64,000 nucleotides of DNA from Imbricaverruca yamaguchii (taxonomy: Eukaryota; Arthropoda; Thecostraca; Neoverrucidae). Made by a program: the position numbers and the translations under genes. Positions 1 to 10,319 of this stretch are shown piece after piece. The stretch spans positions 231,001-295,000 of the forward strand of contig JAOTOL010001206.1 in assembly GCA_034440575.1 (NCBI GenBank). The letters are read 5' to 3'. Under the pieces are notes generated by a model. The model worked only from the letters and a program-made list of their open reading frames with translations. It was not told the DNA's origin and made no database searches. The first letter of the stretch is position 1. Each line of letters starts with the position of its first letter.

Positions 1-2
1 TT

Positions 3-747
3 GCGGTTGTATCCGAGCCAGACAGTGCATATTTAGGACATTTTACCCCACAGACTGGGAAAGCGGAGGACATTTTTCAGGACCTGAACGCCGTGGCATA
101 TGAGTTTGGTGCGGATGTTTCTGTGCTTGGCTGTGACGGCACGAGAGGTAATACTGGCCAAAAAGGTGGTGTTATCCGTTTGTTTGAGCTCGGACAAAAA
201 CGCCCCGTCCACTGGTTTGTGTGCCAACTTCATGCAAATGAACTTAATCTTCGTGCAGTATTTAGCCAGTTAGATGGAGTCACAACAGGACCTAAGTCGT
301 TTAGTGGGCTGATTGGCCGGGCTGCTGCAGGCGCAGTAGAAACCTTGCCAGTGGTCGATTTTGAGCCAATCGATGGCGGAAATGTTTCAGAAATGACGCA
401 GGAGATTCTCAGTGACCTAAGTTCAGATGAGGCTATTCTGTACAGTCTGGCGCGTAGTGTCCAGACTGCGAATCTCAGATAGAACTGCGAAAATGAAGAT
501 CGGTCCACTAAACCACTCCGGGTGGCTGACTCTGGCGGCGCGAATTCTCCGGCTCTACATATCAACCGAACAGCCATCAGACAGTCTGATAATGCTAGCG
601 GAGTTCATCGTGTGCCACTATACACCCATGTGGTTCTGCATCAAGAAGAACTGGAAATGTTCTGACGGTCCTGGCAATGCGCTGCACGGCGTGCAACTTC
701 TCAAAAGTTTGCGACCTGAGATAGCGGCCATGGTGCAGCCGGTAATA
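3..747 (+). pseudogene. 5' part of a repeated arthropod protein family, interrupted by a CR1 insertion
   Basis: The reading frame enters from the left edge and runs to 482, then continues in another frame from about 465-490 to about 745. The first block contains SEPDSAYLGHFTP, a CDGT motif near 133, FVCQLHANEL near 215 and LDGVTTGP near 272. The second block has IGPLNHSGW and PMWF. I recognise these from memory as conserved blocks of a large multicopy family of uncharacterised proteins in arthropods and cnidarians, probably transposon-derived; no function is assigned. The frame change falls between two conserved blocks, so it is a disabling frameshift rather than an intron. The frame ends at QPVIHKD, exactly where the CR1 tail begins, and resumes at 4763. 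Partial, because the start is outside the window. Confidence 0.72.
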
Positions 748-772
748 CATAAAGACATAAAGACATAAAAAA
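747..772 (-). repeat. CR1 3' terminal octamer repeats
   Basis: On the minus strand the element ends in two to three copies of TTTATGTC. The fragment at 34375 ends in the same motif. CR1 elements characteristically end in short octamer repeats rather than poly(A), so this marks the true 3' end. Confidence 0.75.
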
Positions 773-850
773 TCAGTGCAACTCTGAGCCACAAGGGCCC
801 TTCTTGGTTGCACTCTGTACACTGAACCAGTTGCCCACCAAATCTGCCAA

Positions 851-3800
851 TCAGCCCTCCCTGTAATACTGAAAAGCAAGCCCTCTATTCTTATAATGAT
901 TGTCTATGCTGTTTTTAAAGATGTTCAATGTTCTGCTACTGACGATGTTTTCTGGCAGCTGGTTCCAGTGTTCCACTACCCTGTTGGTGAAGAAAGTTTG
1001 CCTTAACCTTGTTCTGCTGTGGTTAATTTTAATTTTGAATTTATGACCTCTAATTGCATCATTTCTGTTAAATTCAAACATTTCCCCAAGGTATCCCCTC
1101 TCCAGACCATTGACAAATTTAAAGACCTCGATGAGATCTCCTCTCAGCCTTCTATATCTAAGTGAAAACATATTCAATTTCTTCAATCTTTCCTCATATG
1201 CCAGGTTGCTTATGCCATTAACCATTTTTGTAGCCCTCTTTTGTACTCTCTCTAAAAGCCAACAATCTTTTTCATAGCTAGGAGACCAAGCTTGGATGCA
1301 GTATTCCAAATGTGGCCTGACGTATGCACAGTAAAGCTTCCTGATCACTTCCTCACTTCTGTATGATACATTCCTATTTATTGCCCCGAGCATTCTCAGT
1401 GCCTTCTTCCTGGCTTCCTTGGTCTGTTCTGATGCCCCCAATTTTGTGTTTAGAATAACGCCTAAATCCTTCTCCTGTTGAGTCACTGATAGCACTTGGC
1501 CACCCATCAAGTATGGAGCCTTCATATGCTGCTTACCTACATGCATGATTTTGCACTTATCAAAGTTAAATTTAATTTGCCATTCTTCGGACCACTTCAC
1601 AAGTTCGTCTAAGTCTTTTTGCAGCGAGATATGCTCATCCTGACCTGTTATTGCCCTAAAGACCTTCAAATCATCTGCAAATTTCAAAACTTTACTGCTT
1701 AGGCCACTTTCAATGTTATTTACAAATATAATGAACAGTAATGGCCCTAGTACTGACCCCTGGGGGACTCCACTAAGAACATTTTGCCATGATGACTTTG
1801 TACCATTTAGCATCACTCTTTGCTGTCTATCTGAAAGCCACAACTCTATCCATTTTAAGACGCTACCTGCAATACCATGGGACTGAAGCTGTATCATTAA
1901 CCGTTTATGGGGTACCTTGTCAAAGGCCTTACTAAAGTCAAGATATGCTACATCAACCTCATTTCCCTGATCAAATTGTTCTGTGGCGAAGTTAAAAAAG
2001 TCCAAGAGGTTTGTGAGACACGATCGTCCTTTTCTAAATCCATGTTGAGTATCTTGAATCAATCTGCTACCTTCCAGATAACTAACTATTCTATCCTTGA
2101 TAATTGATTCGAGTACCTTGCAGACTAGGGATGTGAGACTTATTGGCCTATAGTTTTCAACTTTCCCTCTTTCTCCTTTCTTGAAAATAGGAACTACATT
2201 TGCCCTTTTCCAATCGGTTGGAATTTCATTATGTGAAACTGATCTACAAAATATTATACTAAGTGGAAATGCCAGTTCCTTTTCAGTTTCCCGCAACACC
2301 CTAGCATAAATATCATCAGGTCCTGCTGCCTTATTTGGCTTTATTTTCCTGATATGATTGTAAACAACATCACTACCAATGAAACCAACATCATTTGTCA
2401 GATCCCATGTATCTGAACTATGGTGTACGGTCGGCAGATTGGTCATATCTTCCAATGTAAACACTGATTTGAACTGCTTGCTCAGCTCCTCAACCATCTC
2501 ACTATCCTCACCCAATGTAGTCCCGTTTACTTCCAGTGGACCAATTGTGTTAGAAACTTTGCTCAGCTTGTAGAAACTAAAGAACTTTTTACTGTCCCCA
2601 TTACAGTTTCTAGCTAAATCCAGTTCCTTTGCTCGCTTTGCTGCTCTGGTTTTTTGCTTCACAGTGTCTCTAGCTTTTCGATACGCCTTTAGATTAATGA
2701 CATTTGAGGCTTCTTTAAAAACTCTAAATGCAGTTTTCTTAGCCATAATTGCTTTTATCACGTCTGGTGTAAGCCATGCTGGCTTTCCTACCCTTCTTTT
2801 GCGTCTTTGCTTTTGGGGGACATGTCTAATCTGAGTTTCCTTTAAGTAAGATTTTAAGTTTTCCCACATTTCACAGGCATTTAAATTGGAGAATTCTTCT
2901 TCCCATCTGATGGCACTTAAAGCCGCTCTCATGCCGTTAAAGTCTGCTTTGTTGAAATTTGGAACCTTTACCAAATTATCCTTGATAGTTTCCCCTACAT
3001 GTGCCTTGAATCTAACTATGTTATGGTCACTTTTTCCCAGAGTTTCGCCTACAGTCAAGTCTTGAACCAAGTCACTTAAATCCGAGAATACAAGGTCCAA
3101 GAATGAACCATGCCTGGTAGGTTCCGATACAAACTGGTGTAAGAACAGGTCCTCTTCAAGGCATTTCCTGAACATTTTGCATGATGGGGAGCCAACACCA
3201 GCATTTTCATAACCTTTTAGATTAAAGTCACCGAGAATAAGGCACTTCCTCTTAAAGTTTCTACTGATTTCCTCACAAATCACCTTGTCAAGCTCCAGTT
3301 GCTGAGAATGTGGCAGGGTTCCTGATCGGTAGAAAGCTCCTATCCTAAGAGTATTGCTGTTGCCTTTTCCCACAGTGACATCAAGCCAAATGGACTCCAC
3401 AGACACATTTTTATCCCCACCTGCTACTTTTTGAGAACTGAATAAGCTATTCACATAGAGCATTACACCACCCCCTTTCATTGCTGGACCCCTATTGCAC
3501 GAAAACATATTGTATCCCTGGATCTCATAGTCCTGTAAGTTATCTCCAAAATATCCTTCACTGACCCATGCCTCCGTAATGCAAACAAAATCCGGTTCCT
3601 CCTCAGCAACATAACACTTGAACTCATCAAATTTGGAACGGATACTCTGAGCATTAAACATCATACACTTAACAAATGCTCCATAACCACCTTTGGCTTT
3701 TTCATATTGAGGAGTTCTTTTATCACTAGATGAACTATAACTCTGTCCCCTTGAGTTGCTGCTGTCCCTATTTGCAGACTTTGAGGTTCTATTGCCTTGG

Positions 3801-3853
3801 CTTACACTATTGGAATATTCCTGAGTTGGCAATGCAATTTCATCCCTCCCCAC
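851..3853 (-). CDS. CR1 ORF2: endonuclease and reverse transcriptase, intact
   Basis: An uninterrupted frame of 1000 codons. Residues about 64-285 form an apurinic-type endonuclease: FNAQS near 66, TEAW near 93, GDFN at 208-211 and SDHN at 275-278. Residues about 540-800 form the reverse transcriptase: YRPISLTS near 568, AYLDFSKAFD near 636, GVPQGSVLGP near 695 and the catalytic FADD at 725-728. The C-terminal region ends with CAYVRPHLEYC and HWNQLP, as in CR1/L2-like elements. The product nicks target DNA and copies its own RNA there. The frame overlaps the end of ORF1 in a different phase. The listed start is GTG; the first ATG is about residue 64, just before the endonuclease, so ORF2 may depend on re-initiation or frameshifting. 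All catalytic motifs are present, so the copy is fairly young. Confidence 0.93.
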   Translation of the reverse strand: MGRDEIALPTQEYSNSVSQGNRTSKSANRDSSNSRGQSYSSSSDKRTPQYEKAKGGYGAFVKCMMFNAQSIRSKFDEFKCYVAEEEPDFVCITEAWVSEGYFGDNLQDYEIQGYNMFSCNRGPAMKGGGVMLYVNSLFSSQKVAGGDKNVSVESIWLDVTVGKGNSNTLRIGAFYRSGTLPHSQQLELDKVICEEISRNFKRKCLILGDFNLKGYENAGVGSPSCKMFRKCLEEDLFLHQFVSEPTRHGSFLDLVFSDLSDLVQDLTVGETLGKSDHNIVRFKAHVGETIKDNLVKVPNFNKADFNGMRAALSAIRWEEEFSNLNACEMWENLKSYLKETQIRHVPQKQRRKRRVGKPAWLTPDVIKAIMAKKTAFRVFKEASNVINLKAYRKARDTVKQKTRAAKRAKELDLARNCNGDSKKFFSFYKLSKVSNTIGPLEVNGTTLGEDSEMVEELSKQFKSVFTLEDMTNLPTVHHSSDTWDLTNDVGFIGSDVVYNHIRKIKPNKAAGPDDIYARVLRETEKELAFPLSIIFCRSVSHNEIPTDWKRANVVPIFKKGERGKVENYRPISLTSLVCKVLESIIKDRIVSYLEGSRLIQDTQHGFRKGRSCLTNLLDFFNFATEQFDQGNEVDVAYLDFSKAFDKVPHKRLMIQLQSHGIAGSVLKWIELWLSDRQQRVMLNGTKSSWQNVLSGVPQGSVLGPLLFIIFVNNIESGLSSKVLKFADDLKVFRAITGQDEHISLQKDLDELVKWSEEWQIKFNFDKCKIMHVGKQHMKAPYLMGGQVLSVTQQEKDLGVILNTKLGASEQTKEARKKALRMLGAINRNVSYRSEEVIRKLYCAYVRPHLEYCIQAWSPSYEKDCWLLERVQKRATKMVNGISNLAYEERLKKLNMFSLRYRRLRGDLIEVFKFVNGLERGYLGEMFEFNRNDAIRGHKFKIKINHSRTRLRQTFFTNRVVEHWNQLPENIVSSRTLNIFKNSIDNHYKNRGLAFQYYREG

Positions 3854-3861
3854 CCCATTTC

Positions 3862-4760
3862 CTAGTTTCCCTGAAGGACATGCTCATATACTTTGCCTAA
3901 CACATGGACCCCCTTCTCAGAAAAATGCAGGCCATCCTTCTGATAGAGGTCCCACGATGCATAAAACCTGCTCCACTCGTCTACAAATGTAAAACCTAGC
4001 TCCTGGCAGAGCTTTCCTACCCTGGTGTTAGCTGCCAGTGCCCTAGAGCTCCACTCAGGGGAGGCTCTAGCCCTAGGCAAAATTCCTGTTACAAGCACTC
4101 TATTGGTACCCTTCAGGGTGGCCAGAAGGGCCCTGTACTCCCGCAGAAGCTCCTCGCTCCTAGTATGACCTATGTTATTTACCCCTACATGCACTATGAC
4201 CGTGTTAAGCTGGTGATCACTGGTGACCTGTGCCACCGCAGTTACCAGGTCCTTCACCTTGGCACCAGGCCTGGTGATGCACCTCCTGTCCCTCCTACCT
4301 TTACAAAATACCCGCTCTAAATTACGCACACGAGAGTCTCCTATGACCAGCACTGACTCCTTACTACTGCTATCCTGGGGGCAGTCATCTAATGCCTGGA
4401 ACATATTTGCTGTTACTATGCCTGCCCGCTGGGCCGGTCGGCTACACTTCCTCCCGCTCCTACCACCTGCCACCTGCCACTCACTGACCCTTTCCTTAGG
4501 TTCGCGTCTCCAAATCCTCCACCCCCTGACCTCATGCCACTTCCCCTCCTGTGACCTACCAGAACTACCCCTCCTCTGTTCACTATTAACACTATTAACA
4601 CTCCCCTCTTGAGAGATCCCAGCCACCTCCACAGTAGGGGAAACCTCAGCTACCTGGTGGCCTGCGACCACCTGGGCATATGATGTCCCTGCTACGGATT
4701 GACCCCTTGTTGCTTTATCTTGCCTACCCTGTGCAACAAGGGTAGGCAAGGCAATACAGC
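3862..4760 (-). CDS. CR1 ORF1 with SGNH-hydrolase-like (esterase) domain, 5'-truncated
   Basis: About 300 codons ending in TAG a few bases before ORF2. Residues about 137-300 carry the SGNH blocks: IGDS at 141-144 with the nucleophile serine, HVGVNN around 192-197 and DGLHF at 277-281 with the catalytic aspartate and histidine. ORF1 proteins of many CR1 elements carry this esterase domain, thought to help RNP formation or membrane association. The first 130 residues are low-complexity and Ser/Arg/Gly-rich. There is no ATG near the start: the frame opens with TTG just after an in-frame TAG that belongs to the interrupted gene. The true N-terminus, possibly a zinc finger, has therefore been lost by 5' truncation. 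Confidence 0.85.
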
Positions 4761-4762
4761 GC

Positions 4763-5232
4763 AACAGCTACTGGTGTCACCCTGAGGCAGTACTGCTAGC
4801 AATGGCAGCGGGCCAAGATCAAGCCACACGGGAAAGGGCAGTCACTCAAATCCAGCAGTGCGCAGAACTCAAGTCGATAGTGATACTGACGAAGTGCGGA
4901 AGTTCAAGCTTCCAAAAGTGAATATGGGGGCAAACAGCATCATGGAGCTGATTGATTGGTGTAATGAGGTGATAACCGAGCCGCCCTTGACGCAACAACT
5001 GTCCGATGATGACTTACTAGACATCATCGCGAGTCCTCTCGAAGTACCGCCATACCCCGTACACAGTCAGACGGTGGAACGGATGGTGAAAGTGGTGACC
5101 GAGGCGTCTTTGAAGGTAATTGGTGAAGAGGCCCGCCACAGTTACATTGTGGCGAAGTTGAAACACAGGTCAGCAATGCCAGTGCTCAGCAGCAAAAAGG
5201 ATTTCATGTCGGGTTTTCTGTCGAGCATGTAG
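4763..5232 (+). pseudogene. 3' part of the interrupted repeated arthropod protein family
   Basis: Continuation of the frame broken at 747. It starts NSYWCHPEAVLLAM in one frame (4763 to about 4855), then shifts to another frame from about 4858 and ends at TAG 5230-5232. The C-terminal part has FKLPKVN, IDWCNEVI, VHSQTVERMVKVVTEAS near 5062-5105 and a final MPVLSSKKDF. These match the C-terminal blocks of the same family as 3-747 in the expected order, so the two pieces were one gene. The extra frameshift near 4850-4875 shows the gene was already dead or has decayed since. Function unknown. Confidence 0.7.
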
Positions 5233-5934
5233 ACAAGTAGTACAGTTATAAAATGATAGTTCGTACCAAAAATGTGGCCGCTCGTACAAAAGGAGAAGGC
5301 GCTGTATGCCCGTCTCCTTCGGTAGTAGTGGAACGGAGCATGATGCCGATTTCGCCTGGTCTATTTGTCGTAACAATAAGATATCAAGTGTCTCAGAATG
5401 ATTTAATTGGTCTTCGATGTAAACAGACGAGGAATTTTGAAGATGTTCAAGCTTTCAAAAGTGAAAATATTAGCATTATACGCCGATAGATCTACTGATT
5501 GAAAATGGAACGAACAAGCGACGTAAAGTGAACCTTTCTTTCATGCGTCAGATATCCAGGCAACTTATTAAGCGACTGGTGCTTATCAAAAGCCCACTAA
5601 CCCCACTAAACACTTTCATTGAGTTTAATTAATGGGCTTCATCACCAGAATCCATTCACCAGTCATCCACCGCACCGACTGCCGCCTTTTTCGTCACAGC
5701 GCCGCGGCGGCGCTCCGACGGTGGCCGGACGTGTGGTGTTAGATGCCAATCGCAACGGAGCGCCATCACTGGAGACTTCAACGCCGGGCGCCTGGCAAAT
5801 TTGTTTCTTTATCGGCCTGTCGCATATTTTGTTTATTGTTTGATTTCGATTTGGTTTCGACCACAGGCTTTTTTTAGGTGATCTGCACGATAATTTTACT
5901 AAGCAGAGTGCAATTTCCAAAAAAAGGTCCTTCG
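5233..5934. other. No gene recognised
   Basis: Short frames only. I see no splice-consistent exon or known family here. Confidence 0.5.
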
Positions 5935-6199
5935 TGACACACCCTAATGCGCATGTACGACATGGGAAAGTAATTCGGCTACCTTTCCGCTTCGCAGATG
6001 ATAATGTTCAGGAATATCTTGTTGAATCAAACGAAAATGTGATAAATGGTAATTATAACCAAACTCTAGTTTTCTTTTGAGTTTCATCTAGCCTTCGTGG
6101 CAACTATCATTTAAGGACTGATTTTGATGTTGATGGGCACACAGGCCGTTCTGTGCCCTCTGCTGATCTCTTCAGTTCCGCACGTTATGTTTTGACCAT
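5935..6199. repeat. Dispersed repeat, copy 1
   Basis: About 260 bp closely matching 18532-18782 in the same orientation, starting around GCGCATGTAC and ending around CCGCACGTTATGTTTTGAC. I see no coding content, but a pyrimidine tract ending in GCAG inside it would look like a splice acceptor. Family unknown. Confidence 0.75.
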
Positions 6200-6339
6200 G
6201 ACTTATCATGAGGTTGAGTCTTCTAATGTACCTTGCATATAACACATGTTTTGAGGAAACGTACCTTCCATGCAGATATATTTCATTACCCCTCTCATCT
6301 CATTTTTTCCTCCTATTTCCTGCACACTCATTAACTCGT

Positions 6340-7165
6340 CCCGTCCCGGTGGGGGGGGGGGGTCTTCAATCGCTCCCCTCAGGTTTTTCGCGGATAGCGG
6401 ACGAACGGCGCGCGGTAACGGGCCCAATCTTGGCATACCTTTTCCACATCAATTTTACATGCTGATTCCATTTTTGTTTAGGTCAGGTCAACTAGGGTCA
6501 ACGAGTTAATTCAAGGTCAAGTGAGGTCACCTCCAAAAACGTTCAACCAGTCGTCACGCTTTAACGGATACAAATATTTTAATGAAACTTTTAGTGTTTG
6601 CTTATCTTTACGGATGCAACAAGACGTACGAGTGGAATTTTTCTTCTTTTTTTTCGTTTTTGACTACATATAAATTTTGCGTATTTGTCAAATTGCAGTT
6701 CAAATACAGGATTCTGACTAAAGTAAGCATTTTTATGAGGGAAAATTGACTTCCAACAACGTTTCTCGGTCTGCTCTTCCCATTGGAAAAGGAAAATTAA
6801 GAAAACTAGAAAACTCAAAATTTTGAAATTTAAAACGAAATTATTTTGGGGGGACAAAAAAAATAGCCCTGGTGATTTCGCTGTCCTTTTCTCATTCCAA
6901 ATACATTAAAAATATATATATATCCCCAAATTGAACTGCCAGAGTCAAAAACATAATGTAAGTCGTGAAAAGTCGTGAAAATCTGGCCCCCTGGTGATAT
7001 CACTTTTGGGGGGAAATTGTTTTGGAGGGTGGACCCGGACCCTACTCATCGAACACGTTCCGATGATACCTCTTTCATTTTTGTGCGATGCTTAGTTTGG
7101 ATTTTAGAGGGGGGTCTTCAACCCCCCCCGAGACAGGGTGTGAGGATTTGATCGGAAAGACGCGC
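6340..7165. mobile_element. Non-coding ~820-bp dispersed element, copy 1
   Basis: Matches 46029-46846 along its length with substitutions and small indels. Both copies start with a G-rich run followed by GTCTTCAA and end with GTCTTCAACCCCC or an equivalent C-rich run followed by GAGA, so the ends are roughly inverted. I find no coding capacity. It is probably a non-autonomous DNA element, but the class is not certain. Confidence 0.65.
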
Positions 7166-7392
7166 GGGTTAAGCTAGTGTACGTTACTGCCTGAACAAAT
7201 TAGGCGAACGTCGGCTAGTTTTCCAGTTATCTGTATACGTACATCGGATCTGATATTGACTTGGATATTGCTAATATGGTTGCCCATGCTAATCTATTTG
7301 ATTGAGGAGAAACTATACGTGACGAGAAACGAGGCTGAGCTTCGGAGCATTTGGAGGCTCATGATAGTTCTGTTGCTATTCCAGATCAGAGA

Positions 7393-7568
7393 AGTGAGAG
7401 GTCCCGGACCGTGACTCGATGTCACAGGGAGCAGTGAGAGGTCTCAGGCTGTGACTCGATGTCACGAGGAGCAGTGAGAGGTCCCAAACTGTGACTCGGG
7501 GCCGCAAGGAGCAGTGAGAGTTCCCAGATCGTGATTCTATGTGATGAGGACCAGTGAGAGGCGCCGGA
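7393..7568. repeat. 40-bp tandem repeat, about 4.4 copies
   Basis: Units starting AGTGAGAGGT recur at 7393, 7433, 7473, 7513 and 7553, an exact 40-bp period with point differences. Confidence 0.9.
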
Positions 7569-7968
7569 CCTTGCAACTGGAGGCCGTGTGGGTAGCAGCG
7601 TGATGGCTGGCAGTCGCGCCGCCGCCGCCAAGTGAACAGCTCCACGGATGACGAGTCAAGGACGGGGAGATGCCGACCGCCACGAGCACCATGATCAATA
7701 CGCTGGCCGACCAGACCGGAACTGAACGCCGGCGGCGCCTGCCGCGTCCCGGGGCCGCGCCAGAGCATGCCCGGACCACTACGTCTCCGACCAACGCATG
7801 ACGGAGGAGCGGGAGGCGGTGGAGGGGTTGGGGTTGGGGGTCCGTTGCGTGGCATGGCAATATCGGCACCACAAGCGAGACCGGCTGTCGTCGTCATCAC
7901 CGGGACAATGATGACGACGGCGACGGTAGGCCGGCGATGAACGGTCCTGTACCGTAATGTCAGTTGTC
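7569..7968. other. GC-rich, CpG-rich stretch without a recognised exon
   Basis: Much richer in G+C than its surroundings. Long overlapping frames exist in several phases, as expected from base composition alone. I looked for a minus-strand Ig exon and did not find one. Confidence 0.45.
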
Positions 7969-8100
7969 GGGGACCGCGAGAAGAGTCACCGGCACGACTC
8001 ACGGGGTACGGTTACATCAGGGGCGACGAGAAGACTCACCATCACGAGTCACGGGGTACGGTCACGTTAGGGGAGACATGAAGAGTTGAAGTCACGGTCA
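7969..8100. repeat. 50-bp tandem repeat, about 2.6 copies
   Basis: AAGAGTCACC at 7981 recurs as AAGACTCACC at 8031 and AAGAGTTGAA at 8081. The intervening CACGGGGTACGGT is shared. Confidence 0.8.
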
Positions 8101-8181
8101 TGTCATAAACATGACGAGCAGACTCCCTGTGGTAACTGCTGCCAAACAAATCACAACCATGCAGCGTCTGCAGTTACCCCA

Positions 8182-8375
8182 GCAACACGGTAACAGGGTA
8201 ACACAACAACACAGTGACAGGGTAACACAGCAACACAGTAACATGATAGCACAGCAAAACAGTAACAGGGTAACACATCATCACAGTAACAGGATAACAC
8301 AGCAACATAGTAACAGGCTAACACAGCAACACAATAACAGGGTAACACAGTAACAGGGTAACACAGCTACACAGC
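8182..8375. repeat. 24-bp tandem repeat, about 8 copies
   Basis: Imperfect units of the type AACACAGTAACAGGGTAACA. Because 24 is a multiple of 3 the array is open in several frames; I do not read it as coding. Confidence 0.88.
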
Positions 8376-9982
8376 GCACCGGCACGTGCTAGTCGCTCGC
8401 ACCTCCATGTGCGTTATGTTACGCTAGCCCAGCAGGTTGTCACGCGACCTCAGGTGATGTTATACGTCCCGATAAACAAGGTATTTTGGCACGCTCTGCA
8501 TTTATTGAAAACGCATTTCGGAGAAATACTAACAGTATCTCAGCAGTTGCAAAATGTTCTTGGTGTTGAACAATAGGCTTTTCACATACGTTGTAGTTAC
8601 CTTACCTACTGTCATTGATATTTTCTACTCCTGCTATGAAACGAGTATTCTGCACAGATATGAATAGAATGGGGTACGCGTGCCAGCATAAGATTAAGGG
8701 CCCACACGATCATGAAGTGGTGGGCTACATTGTGATCACTAGCCCTGCCACTCCACAAGCGAGGAAGTGTGGAAGCCTGGGGCCACAAGGGGCGGATATT
8801 TCATTCGATTGCGTGTATTTTGACCGTCACAAATAGAGGATGAGGGCATGTCAATTGGAAGATCGAGGTTAGCGATTCAGCCACGTCCCCCACGTCGATC
8901 AATGTTAAGCGCAAGCTACATATACCGCCAGATGCATCAGAATGAAGCGAATTGACACAAACATATGGTAACATATCCAAAATGTTTTGCCTTCAAGCTG
9001 AACTGTGGAACTCCTACTCTCATATTGTGCCACAATTAGTCACGTGCAGAATTCTGATTACGCTGGGCACTGGTGCAAGGTACACCTTTTCCATTTCCCA
9101 TTGTCCTCACCCACGGGGTGAAATGGGACTGAGGACAGGACAATACGGGGCAACTAGCACATGTGCTGTAACAAGCAATACGACACTGTTCGTTAGCTGG
9201 CTATTAATAGTTGTTCTAGATCAGTGCCCTTGAACTAGTATTATTTTTTTCGTAAGTGAAAGGTAACAGGCGAAGACGTAACCCGTGGTGAAGTGGAAAC
9301 AAATTCGCGATATCACAGTTAACATGATAGGCAAAAGAACTGACAAGACGTGATGTTGACAAATGAACACAGCTTCTGGTGACAAGATTGTCATGCCACG
9401 GGTGGCAGGAATCGAGTATGGTGAAAAGTGAGTTACTACAAATGTACGGTGTTAAGTACGGGCAAAACGAGGTACTCTATTTGCCCTGTCCTTCATACCA
9501 AGTCTTCCTTCAAGTGGCAAATGTGGTCAGCTGAACTTGCTGTCATGCTTGAGCACGACACCAGAGAAACGGATTGTGCGACATTGGATAATAATAGAGA
9601 AGCTTTCAGTGTAAGACGAGTCTGAAATAATAGGCGACTGATAAGACCCAATCACAAAACTTAAAGGGTGCCGAAACAACGTCGGACCCTGAATACAATA
9701 CAAAGCCGTGCTGTGCTGACGCCACACCCACTGTGTCGACTTGCTACACCAGAAAATAACGGAAAATTGTGTAACTTTTGATTGATAGGAGGAACAGCAG
9801 GTCGTAGTGTTAATCAGTGAGCAATTAATATGCGGCATCCAATTTCTCCCACTACCCCGCTTTTATCTCCCATTCCGTACGTTCCTCTTCCTACACAGCC
9901 TTTATACCATGCGATTGCTAAGCGCTGAACAGTTTTTTGTTACTCCGAAACGAAATGAAATCGAGTTTATGGACGCGTCAGT
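8376..9982. other. No gene recognised (downstream of Ig exon 3)
   Basis: Short frames without domain signatures. I looked on the minus strand for the second half of the Ig domain begun in exon 3 (a Tyr-x-Cys with Asn-x-Glu-Gly style exon) and did not find it, so the next exon probably lies beyond the left edge. Confidence 0.5.
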
Positions 9983-10149
9983 CGTCATACCATGCATTCC
10001 ATGTGACGTTATACCATACATACCATGTGACGTTATACCATACATTCCACGGGACGTCATACCATATATTATATGTGCCTCATACCGTACATTGCATGTG
10101 ACATCATACCATGCATTCCAGGTGACGTAATACCGCACATTCAGTGTGA
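9983..10149. repeat. 24-bp tandem repeat beside Ig exon 3, 7 copies
   Basis: Units like CGTCATACCATGCATTCCAT recur every 24 bp (one unit of 23). The array ends about 21 bp from the splice donor of exon 3 at 10171-10176. Confidence 0.9.
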
Positions 10150-10176
10150 CGCCATCATGACGCCCTTGGCACTCAC

Positions 10177-10319
10177 GTTCAGACACCATTCTATACTGCG
10201 TGCAGGCGGGTCTGCGTTCACTTGACAGCGCAGTGTGACGTCATCGCCCTCTGCGATGGTCTCTTGGCCCTTTGACACGGCTCCTTGTTTGTGCACGTGT
10301 AGCGTCACGATCGGAGCAT
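10177..10319 (-). CDS. Ig-superfamily adhesion gene, exon 3 (first half of an Ig domain)
   Basis: A 143-nt exon. The acceptor is a tract ending TTCACAG before 10319 and the donor is GTGAGT at 10176-10171. With the single base left by exon 2 it opens as YAPIVTLHVHK, then EGDDVTLRC with the first Ig cysteine, NADPPA, and IEW with the core tryptophan; it ends in phase 0. The pattern of APxVTL, then EGDDV and a cysteine, then NPP and W, is the typical start of the third or fourth Ig domain in arthropod sidestep/nephrin-like transmembrane adhesion proteins, which act at the surface of neurons and muscle. The phase-1 entry fits exon 2 exactly. The rest of this domain and the membrane segment are not seen and should lie to the left of the window. 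The family name is from memory of the pattern; the exon itself is well supported. Confidence 0.85.

Larger units (their letters stand above)
748..4762 (-). mobile_element. CR1-type non-LTR retrotransposon, 5'-truncated in ORF1
   Basis: A minus-strand LINE with a 3' tail of short octamer repeats at the low-coordinate end, an intact ORF2 and an ORF1 cut at its 5' end. The right boundary is set by the interrupted host frame, which restarts at about 4763 with NSYWCHPE. The left boundary is where that frame stops making sense, at about 747. A second copy of the 3' third lies at 34375-35241 with the same tail, confirming the 3' end. The gene order (ORF1 with an esterase-like domain, then endonuclease plus reverse transcriptase) and the octamer tail are typical of the CR1 clade. 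I see no clear target-site duplication, which is common for CR1. Confidence 0.85.

Noticed and set aside
7376..8002. 208-codon minus-strand gene
   Set aside because: GC-rich region open in several frames that also covers the 40-bp array. No domain and no splice-consistent Ig content.
9983..10149. 24-bp array derived from the end of Ig exon 3
   Set aside because: I compared the unit with the exon end; only short words such as GAATG are shared, too weak to claim common origin, unlike exon 2.
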